Below, piece after piece: positions 57,629 through 64,000 of a DNA stretch of 64,000 nucleotides (positions within the stretch are counted from its first letter, which is position 1; each line of letters opens with the position of its first letter). A program made the translations under genes and the position numbers. Below the pieces are notes generated by a model. It saw only the letters and a list, made by a program, of their open reading frames with translations, did no database searches and had not been told where the DNA came from. Origin of the DNA: Cliona cf. orientalis (Eukaryota > Porifera > Demospongiae > Clionaida > Clionaidae); contig OZ005690.1 of assembly GCA_963930775.1 (NCBI GenBank), positions 8,044,225-8,108,224 on the forward strand, read 5' to 3'.

Positions 57629-58121
57629 GTGCCGTTGCCTATCAAACTAGACCCAGGGCCAGACTAGTGCCGAGGGGCTACAAAAAAAACACCGTTAGTT
57701 TTTATAGAATACCTTCAAACTTGAAACTACGGATGACCGATTATTGATCGCTGAACCAGGCTTGGAAAAGAGCCTCGTGTCAAGCGATACGACGAGCCTT
57801 GGGGTCCGGTTTCCATATTCAGAAAGTACAAAGACTGAAGTTTGTAGGGTACGAGTTTCGCAGCTTTAGCGCTTGCGGCGGCTGTTTTTACAGCTCCTGT
57901 CCGAAAATTGATGGTAATCAACCGATTATTGAGTTCTTTCGTCCACTTCCGTTTTTACGTCACGGAAGCGTACAAATTAAGTGGGCGGGGTTGATTCAGG
58001 GCGACCCTGTACCAAATTTTCACGAGGAATTCGCTGGTGCAAGTTCCAAGTCCCTAGCTATTTTAGTTTTGGAGATATTCGCGTCCGAATCTGATGGTGG
58101 ACGAACATTGGTGGCTTACTC
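57629..58121. repeat. Right terminal inverted repeat of the pogo-type element
   Basis: Inverse copy of 49528-50000; tip GAGTAAGCC at 58113-58121 on the minus strand. Open frames within it are shadows of the repeat, not genes. Confidence 0.88.
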
Positions 58122-61100
58122 TACATATGCTAGTGCAGCATGATTCCCAAGCTCATTATAAAGGATGTAAAACTTTCCAGCACTCAGTAGTATTAAGTTA
58201 ACATATAGTCCTGTTTCTAATACGTCAATGGGCCACTTTTTGTAGATGTTAAATTTGAGCATGAAAAGGCATGTGATGACAACGATGATAGCAATTAGGT
58301 TGATGCTTGGTTCTCCAGACACATTGACTGCTGATACTGTGTATAATACAACACGAGCAAAGAGTAGCAAACCAGTCCAGTAGCGACTTTTAGCCGTATA
58401 GGGAGCATGGTAAGCATCCATGAATGACGTTAGCCTTGTATTTTTTACCCAGTGAAAGATTTTAATATCTGATATAGGAAGAAGCCACTGCCAGAAAAAC
58501 AGCAAAACTGTGTAAGCTATCCCAATCAAGAGAATAAGAAGTGCCATCAAGAATAAAGGAATGTGCTTACCACTGAAGTACTTAACAGTGGCATCGGGGC
58601 GCCATACCAGTTCCTTGGAACCATCTGGATATTTCAAAATAGCAAATGCCAGAGAATTGATGATATTTTGAACAAGTTTTGTGTATGAAAATAGGATCTG
58701 TGTGGCCAATGTAGCAACTGGATTTCTCTTCCCTAAAAGGGAGGCAAATTTTTTTTGAGTATTGACAGATAAGAATCACTCCTGCAACTAGAGCAATTAA
58801 GTATACAGAAAAAAGAAAGTCTATCCATGTTTTGGTATATGCGTCCATGCCCTTGAAAAAGCAGGTGTTAAAGCCAATATCTAAATTCAACCAACTAACC
58901 ATAACAGAGAAAAAGTTTTGGTTTTGAAAAGGCAAGAAAATGCTCTTGTTAGCAATAACAACATTAGCATAAAAAATAATTCCATTTAGTGTACCAATGG
59001 CAACTGTCAAGTTTAACACCAAAATGAGACATACAAGAATGATTCCAGCCAATAGGGCACTCAGTATTATCACAATGAACAAAGCTGGCCAATACTTGGG
59101 ACAAGGAACACACTGAGAACTTCCTAATGAAAGACTGAGACCTGGCTTACACATGCTGCATAGAAGTCCGGATCGATGATGGTTACACTGAGCATCAGAT
59201 CCAGTTGGCTCATTGAGGTTGATAACAACATCGACAGTGGGAGGAAAGCAATAATCAAAGGGACAATGAGGGTGAATAAAATAGTTTGTTTTGTCTGAAT
59301 AATTTAAAGCTGTAATCCAGGCATCCCGTCTCCTGTGCACTTCTTTCGTTGACTGATTACAGCTTGTTACAAATTTCAATAATTTAGAATGACACTTGCA
59401 GCTACATGTGTACAAGTCTGTTTTTGATGGTTCAAATCCCACTGGGCAAATACAAGGGAGAAATTCAATTAAAACTGAGCGACGTGACATATTAGCATCC
59501 CTGCACGGACCATTGGGGTATACGATCATAACTTCCTTCTTTAGAACTGTGTATGCTCGAAATGTCAAAACTGAACACTTCAGTGAGTCTGTCGTTTGAG
59601 CTTTTTGTCCTTTACCGAGTCTGCTATCTTTATGTGATAAATAACTATGAATGGTGACGTGATTTAATGTGTGGTTGACATGGTCAACTGCTGCGACATA
59701 TAGGGTAAAATTTCTTCCCTTTACTATTTGGACTGGCTCAGGTTGATAACTACAGTTAACTTCAGCTTCAATTCTTTCACAAAAACAGACTCGAACTGCA
59801 TCAGATGATGTGTAGTTCAAAATACCTCGAGTGAAATTAGGCTGGCTAGAATACATGATCTTCATATATGCTTTCCGGTCAAACACATTAACAGTGCATC
59901 GATCCAATAATCCACCATAGAGAATAGCTCCAGAAGTGTTTGCAGTGTTACCAGAGAAGGAAATATGGGTCTTAATGATGTTAGAAGTTCTAGAATTGCT
60001 ACCATAAGGATTGTATCGAATTGATTGAAAGAAACAGTCAGATTCTGCAGTATTGGTTAGTGTGTATTCACTACTGGTGCAAGTACCATTATTTGTATCA
60101 TCAGATACAAAAATAGCCCCACCAAAGTCGGCTCTATTGTTAGTAAACTCAATCACAACTTTATCTGTAGTAGTGTAGAGTCTTGAGCTCTCCTCCAAAC
60201 AAACACCACCACCGAGTTTAGCCAAATTGGAACGAAAATTGATACAGCTTAGCTCTTTATTTCTTGTTACTAAAACCAATGAAGAACTAACCAAATGAAC
60301 TCCACCACCCTTATAAAATGCTCTATTATTAGCAAGAGTAGCTTCACCTCGGACAATCCATATTACACTATGGTAGACATAGATTGCCCCTCCAGTGTCT
60401 GACACACGGTTTTCAGTTAAGGATAGCTTACCAGAGACCACAATTCTGCTTGAGATTGCCAATATTCCGCCACCATTAATCGCTTTATTATGCAAGAACT
60501 TAACTTTTTCTTGTAGATAAACAGTGCTTAGAATGCTTGTTATTCCACCTCCTTCATTGACACCAGCATAATTTTCTAAGAGCTCTTCTGGAACATTATT
60601 TTTGAACTGGATATCACCACTGGCAGAAATTTCACTGTCAAATACTAAAAGAGATCCAGTGTTATTTTTGTAAGTAAATTTTCCATCAATTTTGCCACCG
60701 CTATGTAGGAATATGAATGCTCCCCAGCTGGCGTTATTGTTAATGATCAACAGCGTACAGTTACAGGTGAATAAGCTAAACTGAACTTGTATAGCACCTC
60801 CATAATGAGCTGAATTTCCAACAAACAAGTTCTTATTCGTCAAATGCAACACACTCCCTGTGTTTGAACTTACTGCCCCTCCAGCATAAGCTCTATTGGA
60901 ATAAAATTTTGTATTACAGAATTTAACAAAAGTGTTGTCGGCATAATACATAACTCCTCCCCTACCCACACCAGATGTAGCACCATTGCCGATGAAAGTA
61001 CATTCAGTGATGGAAACATTAGATTTAGATATCCGAGTAACTCCACCGAGATTATATGCTTCATTTCCATTGAAATAACTAAAATTCATTTGTACAGTTG

Positions 61101-62197
61101 AGCGTTCTGCATAAAACACCCCACCTGCTTTTTCAAATGCTTTGTTTCCTGTGAAATTACAATTCCTAACGAGTACAACTGAAGTCTTAAACAGTCCTAT
61201 TCCTCCATTAAGTTTTGCTGAGTTATGTGAGAAGCTACATTCATAAAAAGCAATGTTGGAGTGTCTTGAGTCTATCACAGCACCCATGTATGCGAAGTTC
61301 ATATGAAAGTGTCCGAACTCTATTGAGACACTACTATCAAAGCAAGCGATTACTCCACCTCTGGTTACTTGCCATGGCTGGCTGTGATTCAAAACATTTC
61401 GTAAAAATACTGAATGAGTAATGAATACATCGCTGCAGTTTAAGAATATCAACCCCCCCCAAACATCTGTTCTTACGTATACATATTGTCGAGTGATCAG
61501 TGAATATGCTGTTGCTGATAGTGATGCTGCTGTAATTTTGTGCAAAAATTATTCCTCCAAGTTCAGCACTATTGTTCTTAAAGACACAGTTAGTTATTCC
61601 AACAATGCTATTAGACAGAATCATAACTCCACCAACGGTTATTTGATCAGTATTAGTTCGAAGTTTCACTATTTCACTATTCCACAATGTACCGAAGAAG
61701 TTATAAAAAGAGCTATTTAATAATTGCAAGCTACTCGATTTTACCACCATGGCAGAGCCAGGCATACCCACTGTTTGTTTCATGACAACATTTTGAATGA
61801 TAATGTTGTGTATGTTACAAATTTCAATCTCAACACAATTAATCAAGTCAATTTCGCCAATTTGTACAAGTGAAACTGACAAAAAGGTGATTCGTACTGA
61901 TCTATGACATTTAACGGTAGCTCTACCAGTTGGGGCTACATTCATGGATGTTATTGAAAGGTAGAGGTTACCTGCAATGGATAAATTCTTATCAAGAGAA
62001 TGGTTTCCGTGAAGAAATATCAAAGAAATATTTCCAGTGATTCTTTGGTCAGAACTTGTAGCAAATGCTGCCATGGTGACACAGTTATTATTGACTGGAC
62101 AAGGTGCATCTTCGGATGACTTGATGTAATATGTCGAACATATGACGGAAGAAACGATACACATGTGCCACAAGAGAGCTCTAATGATACACAACAT

Positions 62198-64000
62198 CTT
62201 TTATTTGGTAGGAGAGGGTATGGTATATAATACCATACGGCTACTTTAAGAAACAATTAATTTTAGTCAAATTGACAACAGCTAGCTACTATCATTACAA
62301 GATTCTGCCACATAACCTATCAAATAGGGTAGGCCAACTGACGATTATCTATGAATCTACATTGACAATAACATTTACTTTCAAAACTGTATAAATATTA
62401 TTACTACAATAATAATTATTTATTTAGTCTAAGAACACTTCCCAAAACGTATACATTAGCTGTATATCCACAAGGGAATACATTGTAAAGCCCCATGTGA
62501 AAACATGCCATTATCGATTCCTGTTGATCATTTCATTGTTTATAATTAATGAATTGTCCATGCAACTGGGTAAGGATGTGCTAGCCTCATCCTCAGCCTC
62601 CCCGATCTTTTTCAACACACATGAGAGTTGAAAAAGATCGGGGAGGCTGGGGACGAGGCTAAGGATGTGCTTCTGCATTGGTAAGGCTCTCTCTTCTCCG
62701 GTTCATAAGCACTATTGAGCAAAACCCTTGGCATGCTTACAAGCTATTAAGAAGGTGACGATTCAGTTAAGGTCGACGCACAAATGCACTTGGTAGGTCA
62801 TGGCAGGATGACCATAGACTTGTGGCTACCATCTCTCTTTGTGAAAGTAGCTCACTTCGTTTGGTATCCTTGGAGTGGGCAATGGTGCTGGACTCACTAT
62901 TATATTAGCTATATAGCAAGCAAGAATGAAGCTCACAAAGAAGCTGTATAAAATTCGATTGATCCTGGGTATAAACTTCACTTCACTTGGAGATATAATT
63001 ATTATTCCCAGTAATAATTTTTTCTGCGGTTATGAGGTAATTAGCTATATGGTGCAACATATATGGTGAAATTAGAGGTAATGAAGTAATTGTGAGAAAA
63101 TTCAGAGTCCATAAGCCCTTGATAATACGTACTATTTGTCTATGATACTTCGCACTGTTAGATATGCATGCCATTTTTACATCAGATGTTATCTTTGATA
63201 AGCCAGAGGTGGGTATATACATGTAGCTAGTAACATGCTAAGCTGGTTGTGTGAGAGAGCACGGTCATGGTAGCAGACCCACAAGGTTCTGGGAGGGTCT
63301 GGCTATATATCGTAGCTAGTTTTATCATAGGTGAGAATATTCTTATCCCAAAGTGAGTGTGCAACTGCTGCAGACAGCATTCTTTCATACCGATGTCACA
63401 AATTTAATACAAGCGTTACTAAAATTAATGGCTATTAGTGGTGGTGTAGTCACGTAGCAGTGTAAACTGTAGTGAGGCTGTCCCTTTGAGCCAGACACAT
63501 TGCAGTTACTACAGCAGCAGAAAGGACCACACTAAGTAGTTAGCAACTTCTGTAACAAAAATGAAAGAATGCTAATAGAGCACTACTGGGCAAGTTGCAT
63601 ACTCTTTCTGCTACCAATGTACCCTTGGTAATCGTCAATGACAGTACTGTGCATATAGTTTGGCCAATGGGGATAAAATCAGTGGTGCTCAATAGTATAT
63701 ATATATCCTGGCGAAGTTCCTCTGCTAATCACACTGAGTATCAAACCCTTCTAAGTAGCTAGCTGATGCCTTCTCCATGGATCAGAGGCTAGTGAAAACA
63801 CATCATTAACAGTAAAATTTAATATTAGTCTTCAGTTGACAGAAAATCACACACAACAACAAGCATACTGATCATGCAGATACTGACAAAGCTAACTGAG
63901 TCATCTATGATTTGATGTAATTATTATTTATCAATATAATATGACTCAGTATGTGCATGGTAGTAGATAATAATGGCTATTGTCATGCTCATGCATGTAC
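62198..64000. other. Upstream region of the beta-helix gene, no gene seen
   Basis: Mostly AT-rich. Contains the 80-bp hairpin MITE at 62582-62661. No coding segment with family resemblance or paired splice sites was found up to the right edge. Confidence 0.5.
62582..62661. mobile_element. 80-bp hairpin MITE with 9-bp target duplication
   Basis: Inverted ends TAGCCTC, with arms through CAGCCTCCCCGATCTTTTTC, around a short loop. Flanked by perfect AGGATGTGC at 62573-62581 and 62662-62670. Same family as 2655-2735. Confidence 0.88.

Larger units (their letters stand above)
49528..58121 (+). mobile_element. 8.6-kb pogo-type DNA transposon with long TIRs and TA duplication
   Basis: Inverted ends run about 49528-50000 and 57629-58121, beginning GAGTAAGCCACCAATGTTCG, flanked by TA at 49526-49527 and 58122-58123. 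TA duplication fits the Tc1/mariner-pogo superfamily. The arms are nearly identical near the tips and diverge inwards, suggesting a fairly recent insertion. The cargo is one + strand gene (51057-57419) encoding transposase, Ulp1-like protease, PHD finger and a repeat array. A CpG-rich stretch inside the left arm (about 49980-50110) may hold the promoter. It is inserted in the coding sequence of the beta-helix gene, opposite strand, and removal with one TA keeps that frame (AYV/SVSMTIAML). Confidence 0.9.
48826..62197 (-). pseudogene. Beta-helix / multi-TM surface protein, broken by two insertions
   Basis: Coding pieces on the minus strand: 62197-61461, 61452-58757, 58748-58122, 49525-49473 and 49087-48826. 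Homopolymers of eight C (61453-61460) and eight T (58749-58756) each shift the frame by +1. A transposon (49528-58121) and a 385-bp element (49088-49472) split the 3' part. When these are skipped one frame of about 1,460 codons results. The order is: signal peptide; many right-handed beta-helix turns with GGAI/GGGV and N-x-A patterns; Cys-rich CICPVGF and CSMCKPGLS segments; several TM helices; and a polar tail ending at 48826. I associate this architecture with large sponge and cnidarian families of unknown function. Either it is a pseudogene, or the homopolymers are sequencing errors and only the insertions are real. Confidence 0.8.

Noticed and set aside
58116..58709. Independent 197-residue multi-TM gene
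   Set aside because: It is the continuation of the 58582-61545 frame after a one-base homopolymer shift, and it stops at the transposon tip.
1..64000. CRISPR arrays, bacterial operons, ribosome-binding sites
   Set aside because: The tandem repeats present are exon duplications or simple repeats. Gene structure is spliced eukaryotic, so bacterial features were not called.

Overview
This is nuclear DNA from an early-branching animal, most likely a demosponge. The genes are intron-rich with GT-AG splice sites. They include animal-type LIN7 (L27-PDZ), viperin, CMPK2, a PTB/SH2 adaptor, a copper-only SOD-repeat protein, a sulfatase cluster and a beta-helix/multi-TM receptor-like gene of a type I associate with sponge gene expansions. 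The sponge assignment is inference. All exon models were built by eye from reading frame, splice sites and remembered family sequences.

Layout. 2-313: 3' end of an unidentified + strand gene. 747-9849 (minus): RSAD2/viperin followed 234 bp later, head-to-tail, by CMPK2. Both are complete and form a nucleotide-based antiviral module. 10402-18636 (minus): nine-exon PTB/coiled-coil/SH2 adaptor resembling SH2D5. 19730-22219 (minus): secreted, probably GPI-anchored protein with four SOD-like domains. 25453-37462 (minus): LIN7 in eight exons over 12 kb, its introns full of fold-back and poly-G repeats. 37805-39865 (plus): unrecognised 686-residue protein, divergent from LIN7. 40665-48608: four intronless arylsulfatase paralogues (+ + - +). 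48826-62197 (minus): a beta-helix/multi-TM gene broken by two insertions and two +1 homopolymer frameshifts.

The larger insertion (49528-58121, 8.6 kb) is the most striking object. It is a DNA transposon with long terminal inverted repeats (about 0.47-0.49 kb) and a TA target duplication. Its gene appears to splice a pogo-type DDE transposase in frame to a Ulp1-like (C48) protease, a PHD finger and 14 tandem 96-bp phase-1 exons, each encoding a 32-residue repeat, separated by GT-rich introns. If the splicing is right, this is one chimeric protein of more than 1,300 residues.

Many short inverted-repeat elements lie between and within genes. Two TAGCCTC hairpins have perfect 9-bp target duplications, one element has a TAA duplication, and one poly-G element has a perfect 5-bp duplication. 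A TGACGACC/GGTCGTCA motif recurs across the window.
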